A DNA stretch of 64,000 nucleotides from Sclerodactyla briareus (GCA_026419785.1 JAODTK010000478.1:186001-250000); one strand, 5' to 3'; shown: positions 13,160 through 24,332, numbered from the stretch's first letter. The notes: generated from the letters alone by a model not told the origin. Made by a program: numbers and translations.

Positions 13160-13460
13160 TTTAATTCCCCATTTGATGGATTCAGATTTCTTCTGAACGT
13201 CTACGCGGCGATACCACACAGCTGCAGTACGCCTGCGCATAGCCGAGATACTTCGGGTCGGGCAATTTTAGCGTCAAACAATGCATCATTCCTCCGATAA
13301 ACTCCCCTCCCGTTGTCGGTGTTGTAAAAGGTGATTGAACGTCTTGTGTGAATTTTCCACTACCTAAATATTAGGGCGGCGAATTTCCTCGGAATCTATT
13401 CAGTGTTGCTCCATACATTTTAACGGCCAGTGCTACTGATGACTTGACACTACGTCCCGG
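13160..13460 (+). repeat. Dispersed repeat, copy 1 (copy 2 at 31.66-31.88 kb)
   Basis: Collinear boxes are shared with 31660-31880: GATTCA-ATTT-TTCTGAACGT, GGCGATACCA-ACA, a CCTAAATAT-GGGCG box, CTATTCAG-GTT, and CATTTTAACG-CC-GTGCTACT. The element ends about 100 bp before the LINE reverse transcriptase begins. No coding capacity is seen. Confidence 0.6.
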
Positions 13461-13559
13461 AATTGCAACTGGACAGAATGAGCAAAATCCCTTTTGGGGG
13501 GATTGTCAACTGAAGTCGATATAGGGACGATATGTTGGTGATATTCGACCGTGGGAATA

Positions 13560-15265
13560 TACTAAAAGTGTGCAATAAAGAAGTCGAAGGATTAAGTTTC
13601 AAGTTAAAATTGAATAGGAAATCATAAGAGATACAGATGCAAACATTAAAGACATAAAGAAATCAGCACATTTCGAAAAAAACACGTTCAACGGTAACAA
13701 CCCAGAACTCAAACCAAACGTGCTTCCAGAAAAACTAAACAAACCATTTGATGAAGATGAATTGAAATCAAACAAGCGGTTGCATCAATAAAAATAATAA
13801 ATCCCCAAGTTGTGACCAACTCACAGCTGAACATCTCAAACATGCCCCATGCACTCATAACTACATAGCTAATATACTGAATAACCATAGCCGAAACCGG
13901 AGAAAGACCAATAGAAATTGAACAAAGAAACTTAACACCAATTCAAAAAACCGGAAAAAAACTGAAGGCCTCCAGGAAAAATTTGGGACTGTGATTTTAC
14001 TGTCACCCTGAGGAAAAATCCTCGCATTTCAATACAAGGGACCCCCCCCCTCTAATTGATGGAACATATTCATATAAGCACCCACACAGCATACACTCAG
14101 GTAGATACGATGCACCGCGCAGTTGTTTTTTGCTTCCAAAAATGTTAGCAGAAAATGCCCGTAATCAATACAGATTACAACATCAAATCTTCTAGGATGG
14201 AAATGGCAAGGCGTTCGATATGATCCAAAGAAGCACACTATAATTGATTTGCAAAAATTCCTCGGAGAAAGACGAACTCATTATCCAGTTTCACTATTAT
14301 GAAACGATGTTCCATACACGGTCAAATTGGGAAATCCTTCAGCACGAACATGATCCCCTCAGGGTGACAGTGCGGAGTGCATTATTCTGTAGAAAATACC
14401 AGCCCACTCTTTGAAATCGGATGGAAATGATGCAGTTATCCAACCATCTTTCATTTTTTCTTCCGGTGGTAGTTGATCCTGATACCAGTGCAAATGATTA
14501 ATCCCGGACAACTCTCACGTGGACCAAACAATACGCTGAGATATGTTGGGCATCAACTGGTGAAATATATACAAGACATCGAAGAGCGAGAGACTGAGAA
14601 TGACAAGAAGAAAGGCAAGGAAGTTGGAAGAAATGTAAATATGTAGGAAGTTTGTTGGGAACCGAAGAAGACATTAACAAAGGAATTGGTTTACCAACAA
14701 AACGGGGCGGTTGGTCATTCAACACTCTGTCAACAATTTTTCACGAGCCGACAGAGTGGGAACAAGCATCAAACTCCGGATTTTCGATGCCCTAATACAA
14801 AGTATTTCACTTGGGTAATGATGCGAACTGTGGGGTACGCCACGAAGAATCTTGATCACACAATTGCATTTTCCAAAGAAGACTCCTCCGCAATGTTCTC
14901 AACATCAGATTGACCATACAATTGGATACCCAACGATGAACTCTATGATGTGGCCAACCGAATCCCTTGGTCATTCTTTAGTCGCACATAGACGTTTAGA
15001 TTTTCAGTCACGTCGCGAGACTACCAAAGAAGAAGCGTCCAGCGAAGAATCGCTGTGAGAGAACATTGAGACATACTACGCTTTGGCATTTGGGAGACCG
15101 TGACTACCCGTTTGTTTCGGAAAAATCAAAACCCAAGCCAGGGACATCAAAATTTACAGTTTTGAGGAAGCAATAGCCTTGCGAAGGTTCGTTGATACGT
15201 GGCTGAGGTGATCACCGAACATGTCGGATAGACGGGACTTCCAACCTACTACTACTACTATATAT
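13560..15265 (+). pseudogene. Non-LTR retrotransposon reverse transcriptase, first copy
   Basis: Reading frames in relay from about 13560, the translation gives an N-terminal block with NNKSPS-DQLTAE-LKHAP (about 13770-13860), a VILLSP-KIL block (about 13990-14025) equivalent to the RT motif around LRPI-LLS, then GKAFD at 14205-14219 (palm motif A), DLQKFLGE, and PQGDS at 14357-14371 (motif B). The catalytic YADD region falls at about 14525-14545 and is damaged by a deletion. A thumb/C-terminal part follows with KCKYVGSLLGTEED (about 14625-14680), then ANRIPWSL and RRL-F, and IYSFEEAIAL-DTWLR (about 15155-15210). The end reads ITEHVG and runs into a short TAC/ACT repeat at 15250-15262, as expected for a LINE 3' end. 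Endonuclease and the 5' part are absent. More than ten indels disrupt it. Confidence 0.75.
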
Positions 15266-15344
15266 TCAATAGCATAGCCCCCTCTAACTACTTTTCTCCA
15301 TAATCGCTGCTCTAGCAGGCCTAGATACCTCTGTTAGTCAGGTT

Positions 15345-15540
15345 CACAATGTTCAAAATTATGGTTTTGTTGGAATTTTTTTTGGAGATTTGCAGTATAT
15401 CATTTTGAAACTGTATAGTGTAAGCAATCAGAAAACCAATGTTAACCATTTGCTGGATGCCTATATGGCGGCCATCTTTGATTCTAGCGGATCTTGAATT
15501 TCTAATTACTGATTGCACGGGATGGGCTTGGGACTTGGGG
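15345..15540 (+). repeat. Repeat with ATGGCGGCC box, copy 1
   Basis: This lies directly after the LINE 3' tail. It carries TTTGAAACTGTATAGTGTAA, GCAATCAGAAAACCA, a CCATTTGCTGGATG box and ATGGCGGCCATCTTTGATTC. The same order occurs at 17380-17580 and, in inverse orientation, at 21655-22030. Confidence 0.65.
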
Positions 15541-15599
15541 TCTCCTGATACTATTCAGATGAAAGAAGGAGACAGTTCCAGCCAAAGGGATTGTTTTTC

Positions 15600-16480
15600 T
15601 TTGTTTTCTTGGTTTTGGGCACGGCTACAATCAACTGCTGTCTGCGAGCCAGGCCGTGACTGCTGGTATCATTACACTACTCCCAAAGGTTGTGTACACG
15701 AATGGTCATCCCTACGACTTGATCATTGCAAGAAGTCAAATGAGGCACTTGGCAGTTGGTGACGATCATCCGACGGCCATTTCATTTGACATGGCTCCCT
15801 ACGAAGATGGTGGTGCAGATGAGCCAGGCCAGTACGGCAAGAGCACAGATTGTTCCCAGGACTGGGCAAGCTACACGAAGTCATGGCTGCTCTGCGAGCT
15901 CTCGGTGCCTTCCATTGGAAATCGGGCATAGATGATGCCTGGAGGGAGAGCCGATGTGAGATTCTGCATGCCACAGCAACGGCAGATTATAAAATGCACA
16001 ACCATACGAAGCGCGCTCACCCGTCCCACATCTACTCATAGGTACACTGTATGAGCGTGTACTGGAGTTCTTCACGGACACCACAACTGAAAGACGCTTG
16101 CTTGGAAGCAACGGAGGAACTAAAAGAGGCTACTGCTCGGAATTGGACGATTATGCACAAAGGCCGGATCCGAGAAAGAAGTCAACTCCGTCAATCCCTA
16201 GCGACTGATTAAGTAGTGAAGCGCATTCAAAGATTAGGGGACGAGAGATCGAGAAAGCCATGTTCACATCAATGATGAACTGCATACAACGGTAGGACTC
16301 GGAATGCTGACCCCGCTTCTCCATATCGAGCTGGAGAGACACTGACTAAGATTATCATGCTAGGACCGGGGTTCTGCGACCAGACAGTTGTTCATCTTGG
16401 CTGCATAGAAATGTCGTGACTTTCAGAGGTTTGAAAGTCAGTTCGATGCGGAAGTTAGTAAGGCCACAGAGCACCATGAC
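15600..16480 (+). pseudogene. Fragment of multi-copy uncharacterised metazoan gene (cysteine-rich-tail family), first copy
   Basis: This is the N-terminal part of the sequence completed at 17600-19830. Frames read in relay give TNGHPYDLIIA, a VGDDHPTA-SFDMA block, GKLHEVMAALRALGAFHW and GIDDAW (15924-15941), then LEATEELKEATA (about 16098-16133) and a QSLATD block. From memory of the family, these match the middle part of a large uncharacterised protein found in many copies in invertebrate genomes, often near mobile elements; its function is unknown. Frameshifts and stops break it. It sits about 330 bp downstream of the LINE 3' end. It keeps the segment around GIDDAW that the second copy has lost. 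Confidence 0.55.
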
Positions 16481-16489
16481 AAGGACCAC

Positions 16490-17305
16490 ATCTTTGAAAT
16501 AGGAGAAATGATGCAGTATCCAACCATCTCAGGTAGTTGATAATGGACTACAGTGCAAATGATAATACCGACACTTTCTTCACCGTGGACAACAATGACG
16601 CTATGATATCTGTTGGGCATCAACTGGTGAAAATATACTACAAGACATCGAAGAGCGAGTGACTGAGAAACTGACAAGAAGAAAAGGGCAAGGGAAGGTG
16701 GAAGAAAGGTAAATATGTAGGAATTTTGGGAACCGAAGAAGGACATAAAAAGAATTGGTTAACCAACAACGGGCTTTTCAAAACTCGTCAAAAATTTTCA
16801 GAGGACGACGGTGAAAAGCATCAAACTCCGGATTTTCGATGCCCTAATACCGGAATATTCCCTTTGTAATTGAGCGAATGTGGGGTACGGGAGAATTTGA
16901 TCACACAATTGACACATTTCAAAGGAGACTACTCCGCAATATTTTCAACATCAGATTGACCAATAGCAATTGGTCACCAAATGATGAACTCTATGACGTG
17001 ACCAACCGAATCCCTTGGTTTCTGTAGTAGGCACATAGACGTTGAGATTTTTCAGTCAAGTCGCGAGACGCCAAGAAGAAGCTCCAGCAGAGATCGCTCT
17101 GAGAGAAAACATGAGACTACTGATTTGCCAGTTGGGAGGGACCAGGGACTACCTGTAGGAAAAAATCAAAACCAAGCCAGGGACATCAAAAATTTACAGT
17201 TTTGATAAAGCAATAAACCTTGCGCAAGTTCGTGATACGTGGCGGAGGTTGATCACTGAACATGTCGGATGGACGAGACTCAACTACTATACTACTATAT
17301 ATAAA
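16490..17305 (+). pseudogene. Non-LTR retrotransposon reverse transcriptase, C-terminal part, second copy
   Basis: This is the duplicated 3' half of the LINE at 13560-15265. It starts within the palm domain, so motif A is missing, and the catalytic region at about 16586-16610 is again damaged. Recognisable pieces are the EERVTEKLTRR block (about 16650-16685), KLRIFDALI (about 16825-16850), IDTFQRRLLRNIFNIRLTN (about 16908-16965), LYDVTNRIPW (about 16991-17020) and DTWRRLITEHVGWTRLNYY (about 17237-17295). It ends in TACTATACTACTATATA. This copy is missing about 50 bp relative to copy 1, lost in many small indels. Confidence 0.72.
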
Positions 17306-17379
17306 GAGCGATGCCCCTCTAACTACTTCTCCATATCGTATGCCGCTAAGCATGCCTAGATACCGCTGTTAGTCGTGCA

Positions 17380-17580
17380 CAATGTTCAAAATTATGGTTT
17401 CTTAGGATTTTTTGGAGATTTGACAGATATCTACATTTTTGAAAACTGTATAGTGTAAGCAATCAGAAAACCAAGTTGTAACATTTGCGGATTGGCCATT
17501 GGCGGCATCTGGATTCTGCGGATCGTGAGTTGCTAATTTATGATGCACTGGATGGGCTTTTGGTGACTTTGTCTCTGATA
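17380..17580 (+). repeat. Repeat with ATGGCGGCC box, copy 2
   Basis: This is the duplicated version of 15345-15540: GTTCAAAATTATGG at 17384, then AAACTGTATAGTGTAAGC and GGCGGCATCTGGATTCTGCG. It is slightly shorter through small deletions. Confidence 0.65.
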
Positions 17581-17599
17581 TATTAAGGATGAAGACTGA

Positions 17600-19830
17600 A
17601 GTACAGTCAGCCAGATTTTGCGTTGGGCAGGCTACAATGTCAATGTGTCTGGCAGCCAGTCGTGGACTGCTGGATCATTACCAACTACTCCCCAAAGGTG
17701 ACACGAATGGTCATCCCTATGACTGATCATTGCAAGCACGTCAAACTGAGTCACTTGGCGTTGGGGGACGATTATCCGACGGCGGTTCGATTGACCTGGC
17801 TCTCCCACGAAGAGGTGGGGCAGCTGATGCCAGCCAGACTGGAAGAGCACAGGTGTTGTCCCAGATGGGCAAGCTACACGCCTCACGTGCACGTTACGGC
17901 TTCACGGACAACCCACAAACTGAAAGACGCTTGCTTGGAAGCAACGGAGGAAGTAGAGGCTAAATGATCGGAATTGGACGAATGCACAAGGCCGGATCCG
18001 AGAAAGAAGTCAACTCCGAATCAATCCCTAGCGACTGATTTAAGTAGTGAAGGATTCAAAGATTAGGGGATATGAGAGATCGCAGAAATGCCATGTTCCA
18101 CACATGATAACTGCATTACACCGAGTAGAGCTCGGAATGCTGACCCCGCTCTCCATACGAAGTGGAGAGACCTGAATAAAGTTATCTTGATATGGAACGG
18201 GGTTCTGGGCTACCAGACAGTTGTCCTCTTGCTGCACTGAGAAATTCGTGCTTTAGAGTTTGAAAGTCAGTTCGATGCGGAAGTTAGTAAGGCCACAGAG
18301 CACCATGGACAATGGGACCAAGTGCACAAAGAAGGAGCATGAGCAATGACAGATCGAGGAATACGATCATTGCGTCATGGGAACCCATACCACTGAAGGT
18401 GACCAGCTGCACAATCTGATCACTCACGCCTACATTCCAGACAAAGTACGTGGCCTCAGGTCCTGAACATTGAGGCGACTGGGGAAAAGTTGTATGAAGA
18501 GAGGTGTATACATTGATATGGCAATGAGAAACCAGTGTAAGACATCGGGACAAGCGTAGACTAGAAGGAGACCAAGGATGGCTACGAGGAGGCTGATGCT
18601 CCTTGCCGGTCAACAGAGACATTGACTGACGAGCCATCGTAAAATACAAGTGACCGTTGGACACTAGGGGCTTGTCGCACCAAATGTACCATGCTTCATG
18701 GCACTGACAGGTCTAAGTTGATCCACGTCTTGCGAGGACCCCGGTAACAGCAGTTGCAGATGCAGTTGTGGGGTCTGCAGCGGGAGCAGTGGATCCGAAA
18801 CCATGGACTCACACTCACTGATGGTGAAAAAACGAATCGCAGACGCAACTGGTGGACGCGTGGTCGTGCAGAAGTAACGGAGAAATCAGCCACGTTGTGA
18901 AAATCAAGGATCGGAGTGAATGTTCTATGCCAGATTGGTATATCGACAGTGACTGTGATAGATCATTATGGTGTTAATACTTACAAGGATGACTCCCGGA
19001 AGAGTACCACAAGAGAGAAACAGAGACAAGGGAGGAATCCCGTCCAATATCAGATCAGAGAGGACACCATATCAACACATTCCAATGTGCCGGCTTCTTT
19101 CCCATGACAGGGACGGGGCGATCTGAGTGTCTGGACAGAAAGAAACCGCGGAGTACTACAGAGACTCATCCAAGTTGGTCACACATCGGCCACTCCGGAA
19201 CATACCAGAGGCCACAACGGCTGTTCTTGAGGGGACAACAACAATGAAGAGGCGGACACACTGTTGAACTTCCAGGCAGTGCTGGCATCACAGCGCAACA
19301 ATCTGATGCCGAGGTAGTGTCTTCTCACAAGACACAGATGTCGGGTGCTGGTGATAGCCAATTATGACCGCTTCTGAGGGAAAACGTCATGGCGATGGCC
19401 TCCGGAGTGATCCAATTCAACCAGTCGGGAAAACTGTTAGGTCCAGAGAGCGCGAAGGCTGAGGCAGCGTCCAACATTTTAAGAGGCAGACAACCACTGG
19501 GAGGTTCTCCCGTGCCCATCCCAACCATATGGCTGAAAGTGGGCAAAGACCTCCAGCCGGTGCTCTAAAGCAGCACATCCTCCGAATACAGATAAGGGGA
19601 TCCAACAGTATGCGGTAAGGCGAGCGTGGGGGAGCAGCAGTTCCTGAATCCTCCCAGACACGGCTGAACACAAACTGAGTCTGAGTCAAGTCAGTCTTCA
19701 GTGAGGTGCTACCAGCTTACAGTGCCATCGGATGGTGAGATGCCAATGAAGAGCTCTGATGGTTTGCCGGTCAATAAACCTGTCGAGTAAAGACAATGTC
19801 AGTGTGCACTCAATGTTAAGAATGATGGAG
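17600..19830 (+). pseudogene. Degenerate copy of multi-copy uncharacterised metazoan gene with cysteine-rich (CXC-like) tail
   Basis: Read in relay on the plus strand. Blocks in order: LALGDDYPTAV (about 17750), a KDACLEATEE block (17926-17955), LATDLSSE (about 18026), a FESQFDAEVSKATEHHG block (18257-18307), EGDQLHNLITHAYIPDK (about 18395-18448), VLNIEATGEKLYEE (about 18460-18502), VDLKETKDGY (about 18558-18588), DRSKLIHVL (18706-18732), DDSRKSTTRE (about 18988-19017), DAEVV-SQDTDV (about 19295-19345), SGVIQ-GPE-AKA (about 19400-19460), GALKQHILRI (about 19560-19590), EVLPAY (19703-19720), then a cysteine-rich end with MVRCQ and CQCALN (19797-19814). This order matches what I recall of a widespread uncharacterised protein family whose end is CXC/tesmin-like; the function is unknown. 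Many indels and stops make it a pseudogene as read. The part equivalent to 15880-16055 is deleted. Confidence 0.62.
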
Positions 19831-19834
19831 GACC

Positions 19835-21650
19835 TAGGAATGGCATATTGTTGGCCAAAAACTGACATGTGATAATGGGTATATAGTACTTGATGGTACT
19901 TGCCAGGCGCGGTCCTTCGAGGGGCTTTGTGAGGCTCAACCCACCTCCCTCCCGAGAAAGAAATGTAATCAAGCCTCCCCCCCCCCGAAATATATTTTGA
20001 TATTTTATGTTGAATATGAGTATGGCCTATTGAACAAATGGCGTACCGCGCTTCCTCCCTTAGGCCTACACCCTCCTCGCAGGTCACATTTTGGCGATTA
20101 CGGGGTACGCCTACTCTAAATGTCTGAAAGTAAATGCCATCCCATATTCTCGTAAAGTCGAGTACATAGCTGCTTGTACAAAAGTGTGACAACTGTCAAG
20201 GCGACAAAACACCTTCGCCCATCCAAGGGGTCACACGGTGCACAGTGTTCGTGGTTACAAAGCAAGCGTTCTTTACGTCCTGCGTGCATGATAATTTCTA
20301 TACTAGGACAGATAAGAAAAATCAAGACGAAATGGCAGGTTCGTAACTTGTAAGGAATCTGGGGCCCTGCAGTTGTATTTTAGGGTTGTCAATCCACGGT
20401 CAAAATTTGGGATATTGTTTAGTAGAAACCGAACTGGTGTTGTTGCTCCCGACAGAAATCCCATGGTAGGGCCGTCTCCCTTGGCCCTCCACGCGGGCAC
20501 ACATATTTGCGAATGCCTCACGTGACCCTCAAATGCGCTTATTCATTTAAAAAGTATGTTATGAGGTAATCATTCTCATTTTGCGTTATCCGGAAGTAAT
20601 TCCAGGTTTCAATGGTCTCAGCGCATACACGTGGAGTTTTAGGATTGTGACATTGACACTGTGCTGAGAATATCTCTGAAATTATTACCACGCGGTACCT
20701 GACTGTGGTTATTATACCGTGTATTTCTGTGCTTTCGATTCAATGTGACATAATGCATGCACGTGTGTTAAGCGATGTGACATAGCACAGCCGGGTTTAC
20801 TGATGGTTTACCGTGTATTCGTGCTTCGAAGCAGCGCAACCCATAGTCCTGTGCGTTAGGCACATAATAAATAGTTAGGAACTTGTGTTGACAGTGACCC
20901 CCCGAAACGCAAATCAACTACTTCGCCAGTCGCCTTCTTGTCACTTCCACTCTTATACTGCAGTAATACCATGTAATATCACAGTGGTTGTAGCAAGCAT
21001 AGAGCGAGCAGGCGTAGCCCGACTCCGTTTGCCGGACCAGGGTAAAATCAATAAAACTAACTTAGGCAGACAAGTAATCTCTCTCTGGAGGAGCATGTAT
21101 CCCAGACCCCCCGAGGGTGGATGCCTGCGGCACCAGTATTACGCCCCCCGAACTTCCTCTGGCTATCGCCACTGATATCATATGATATTGAGACTTTTTT
21201 TACAGAGCACTGTCACGTTAGTGAGAAAACTGCGACACGAGATCTATATTTCAAGGCTAGGAACGAGCAGGATAGACACCGTGGTGACAGTGCGTTCCGG
21301 CCATCTGGAGAGTTTGTGATAATTCAACAATTTATGTTCGATCCCGTAAACCTATGGTGGGCGCTCCGCTTAGATAGTCAGTCATTCTACCATTATCACC
21401 CAAATTTCAAAGAACCTACCACTGCTCTGTTAGGCCCCCCCCCCCCACCAATTCATTTCGCAGACCCCCACAAATGGGACTGAAGAACCTAGTCCTGCAC
21501 TTGGAGTTTAAACACAGTTTATCATCGTCGGAAAGTGAAATCTCCGGCTCAGTCATCAGATCATCTGCCCTAAAAACATGTAAATCTGTTTTTTTCTCAG
21601 CATATTGTACTTGGTGCACTGGACGTCCACACCCCTACATGTATACACCA
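19835..21650. other. No recognisable gene; G/C runs and possible transposon debris
   Basis: The longest open frame of the window (164 codons, minus strand, 19698-20192) overlaps the plus-strand cysteine-rich tail and then a C-run segment, and has no recognisable domain. A short direct duplication with GTGACATA and TACCGTGTATT boxes lies at about 20700-20830. Nothing else can be supported. Confidence 0.35.
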
Positions 21651-21654
21651 TGAA

Positions 21655-22030
21655 TCCATGAGCCTGGGTCGCCTAGATGTGGAAATGTTGGGAAACATTC
21701 TATTCACTCGAATATCATGGAATCCAAGATGGCCGCCAAGATGCTGTCCAGTAATGGTAAACATGGGTTTTCCGATGGTTACACAAACGAGAATTCAAAC
21801 AAGTAGAGCGTTAATGTCTCCCAATATCCAACAAAAATGAATTTCATGGTTTACCCATCAAAAACAGGAATCGCGGTCGCCTAGAGGGTTAAGCTATTGA
21901 AAAAACACCCATTTTAAAGCCGCTTTGAAATTCACATGGCAGCCATATTGCGTCCGGCAAATGGTAAACTTTTGTTTTTCTGATTACTTACACTATACAG
22001 TTTCAAATGCATTAGATTGCAGATCCCCCA
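21655..22030 (-). repeat. Inverted, duplicated copy of the repeat at 15.35 and 17.38 kb
   Basis: The minus strand of 21930-22015 shares AAACTGTATAGTGTAAG-AATCAGAAAA and a TTTACCATTTGCCGG box with 15395-15465. The plus strand also shows two sub-units about 210 bp apart: TCGCCTAGATG (21669) and TCGCCTAGAGG (21878), each followed by a CATGG-AGCC or GATGGCCGCC box and an AATGGTAAAC box. CCAAGATGGCCGCCAAGATG at about 21724-21743 is the most conserved part. Confidence 0.6.
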
Positions 22031-22034
22031 CCCC

Positions 22035-22870
22035 AAAAAAAAAAAAAAATCCAACAATATACATAGCCGAAACCGACATTGGTGCACGTACGATGGGTCC
22101 CGTACGTGTATGCAAGTATCCGCCCGAATTGGAACGGCAATAGCGACCGTGTTACTCTGACGACTCGAATTCCTACGGGAACTACGATCACATTACCTTA
22201 TATTGTGGCGAAGCTGCATAGCGTACGAATACGGTCTACACAAGTATCTTGATACGCTAGTCCGCAGTGGAACAGGTTATTGTATATCTCTCGCCACGTA
22301 AAAGTCATGCGACGGCCACACCCGGAGTTGCCTCCGGGAGCCTGTAAAATATCACTGCATCTTCACCGAGGTAAATTTCCTGAATGTATATATGTATGCC
22401 TTTGCTGAGGGATATACAAGGCAAGTCGGCTATGAACCTCGTATGAGTTGAGTTTATCATTCCCGGAGCGAGTACACCGAGAGCCAACCCAACCCTCCTT
22501 GTGGAACGCCCGCCGGATCCACCCCAGGGACCAGGGCAGAATCGTCTTCGGGTGGCGACGACGCACGGACGCTGAGTAAGTGTCTTGTCTCTTGTTACTA
22601 ACCCTATGAACCCGTGGTGATTCCTCTTTAGGGCGAAACACTGCATCTATCATCCCCAAACTTTCTCGCATGGAAGTGCTTCTGCCAATGAACAAATGGG
22701 AGTGAGAGGCAGGGAGATCAAGTGGGTTACAGGGTGTGTAGGGCATTTCATTGTATCAAATTTGACATGGCTGAAGTTCAAATTTGTAGTCCACAGGCAG
22801 TGTATGACTTTCCTTGATGATGACTCCAACTCAGTTAAAGTGTGGAAAGCTATCATGAAAATTCCCATCC
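22035..22870. other. No firm gene; possible coding stretch at about 22450-22580
   Basis: Plus-strand frames at 22450-22575 read like a low-complexity protein end (ESQPNPPCGTPAGSTPG, then SSGGDD) followed by GTAAGTG, a good splice-donor match. Two overlapping minus frames (113 and 127 codons) cover the same bases. There is not enough to call a gene. Confidence 0.2.
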
Positions 22871-22879
22871 ACCAACGCT

Positions 22880-23245
22880 TGGTTGTTCGTTTGTGGTTGG
22901 ACCGACCCTCTCGCGGCCTCCTGCAAGAGTTACACTGGCTGCCAGTTGAGAAAAGGGTCACCATATAAAGTTGTTCTCAACGTTTTTAAATGTTTACATT
23001 GCCTCAATCTCCTGAGTATTTGGCTGACCTCATCAAGTTGCAGAGAAGTAATGACCTTTGTGACTACAGGCACCGACTTCGCTCGTCCTCTGATTTGACA
23101 CGGCTTTGCATCCCCCGTTCTAAGAGGAAGGCTGGTGACTCCTCTTTCATCGTTGGTGCTCCTCGTCTCTGAAACTCTCTTCCTTTAGACGTCAGAGAGT
23201 AATGTTTGTCTTTCTGTTTCCTTTCCCATTTCTTTCTTGTTGTGA
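22880..23245 (+). pseudogene. CR1/L2-like LINE, 3' end of ORF2
   Basis: Frames give LLQELHWLPVEKR (22918-22956), then YKVVLNVFKCLH and PEYLADLI, a DYRHRLRSSSDLTRL-IPRSKRK block (about 23061-23129) and FIVGAPRL followed by NSLPLDVRES. This is the usual C-terminal end of CR1/L2 ORF2. The tryptophan codon before NSLP is TGA at 23169-23171. A 3' hairpin and an AAT-rich tail follow (23270-23320). The reverse transcriptase core is absent, so this is a 5'-truncated insertion. Dead through truncation, frameshifts and the stop. Confidence 0.75.
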
Positions 23246-23269
23246 GCGCTCTGTTTCTTCGTAGAGCGC
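23246..23269 (+). other. LINE 3'-terminal hairpin
   Basis: GCGCTCT (23246-23252) pairs with AGAGCGC (23263-23269), directly before the AAT-rich tail. In CR1/L2-type LINEs such 3' structures are thought to be bound by the element's own reverse transcriptase; that role is inferred here. Compare the hairpin at 41475-41498. Confidence 0.5.
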
Positions 23270-23279
23270 CATAATAATG

Positions 23280-24296
23280 CTCGTAAGAATGTAATAATAT
23301 TAATAATAATACTAATTATCGATGACTATGCCTTTTATGCAATAATACTTATATTGTGGCTTCTGGTTCTTCTATTCCTCATGTCCGTAAATGAAGCTAC
23401 TAAACATTTTTCTGATTTTTATATTGTATATTGTTGAGGCATGTTTTTTGTTGGTAAAATTTTATTTGGGAATAGAATAAATAAACTTGAACTTGACTAA
23501 CAAACACCGTCAAGCGCATCGGGCGAACGAACAGGATGTTGTGTGCATTGAGCTGAGACGCAGCGAACAGGATGTGTGCAATGGACGCCCAGTTGGCAAA
23601 ATACAACGTTTACCGCATAGAAACGGGCGCGGGGAACAAATGGACAAAATTATCTTCATGAATGAGCGGTTATGAAATAGAGAATCTGAATAGGGGACGT
23701 GGGGTCTGTGGAATGACTGTATTGAATATGGTTAGGAAGAAGGGTCAGGGAGGACGGTGAGAGTTGGATAGGGTTAGGGTTATGGGTGTGTATGGTTATG
23801 AAATAGGGGCTAGTGAATAAGGTTCGAAATGCTTACCGTTATGATTGAGCTAGCCCGTGGCTGTTGACTCCCTGGAGCTGATGACGCAACTGGAGGTCTG
23901 GAATTAGTCACCACATATATACCTGCGAGGCCGCATGTCAGGCACTCCAGAATGAATTTTTCCCCTGACCTCTGTTCTTTGATCTCACAGGTGTCGGTAG
24001 GTACCAGCGACGGAGCAAGGTCGGGCTCCCATAAGCTGGGAGTGCTCTTTTCAATTGAGCCATGCGTTCTCGATGGTTCGTACATTCACCTGTGTGGATG
24101 ATGAATATGGTAATTATGATGAAATATTGTTAAAGACTCTCATTCACACATCAAACGTGATTTGGCTCACCTTTTTCTTTGTTGCTGACGCTCACTGAAT
24201 TGGTTTTCACCGTCCGGTGTGGTTCCTGGACATTTCCTTTAATCTTGGAATACGAACTTCCAGTTCGGCTTAGCGTCGTTTGCACAATTGTGTAAA

Positions 24297-24332
<36 letters not shown>

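Larger units (their letters stand above)
14411..18315 (+). repeat. Direct tandem duplication of about 2 kb
   Basis: Copy 1 spans about 14411-16488 and copy 2 about 16489-18315. Paired anchors include CATCAACTGG at 14551/16618, GGGACATCAAA at 15141/17180, GTTCAAAATTATGG at 15351/17384, CTACACG at 15871/17874, TTCACGGACA at 16071/17901, CGGATCCGAGAAAG at 16165/17993 and TTGAAAGTCAGTTCGATG at 16431/18260. Offsets fall from 2083 to 2033 over the LINE half, then to about 1830 after a deletion of about 173 bp in copy 2 (equivalent to 15880-16055). The unit starts in the middle of the reverse transcriptase and ends inside the gene-family sequence, so both elements were already adjacent when it was duplicated. 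Confidence 0.9.

Noticed and set aside
19698..20192. Longest open frame of the window (164 codons, minus strand)
   Set aside because: It overlaps the recognisable plus-strand cysteine-rich tail in antisense and then a C-run segment, with no domain and no codon pattern.
23760..23785. Interstitial telomere repeat (TTAGGG)
   Set aside because: Only about two units; expected by chance in a G/T-rich stretch.
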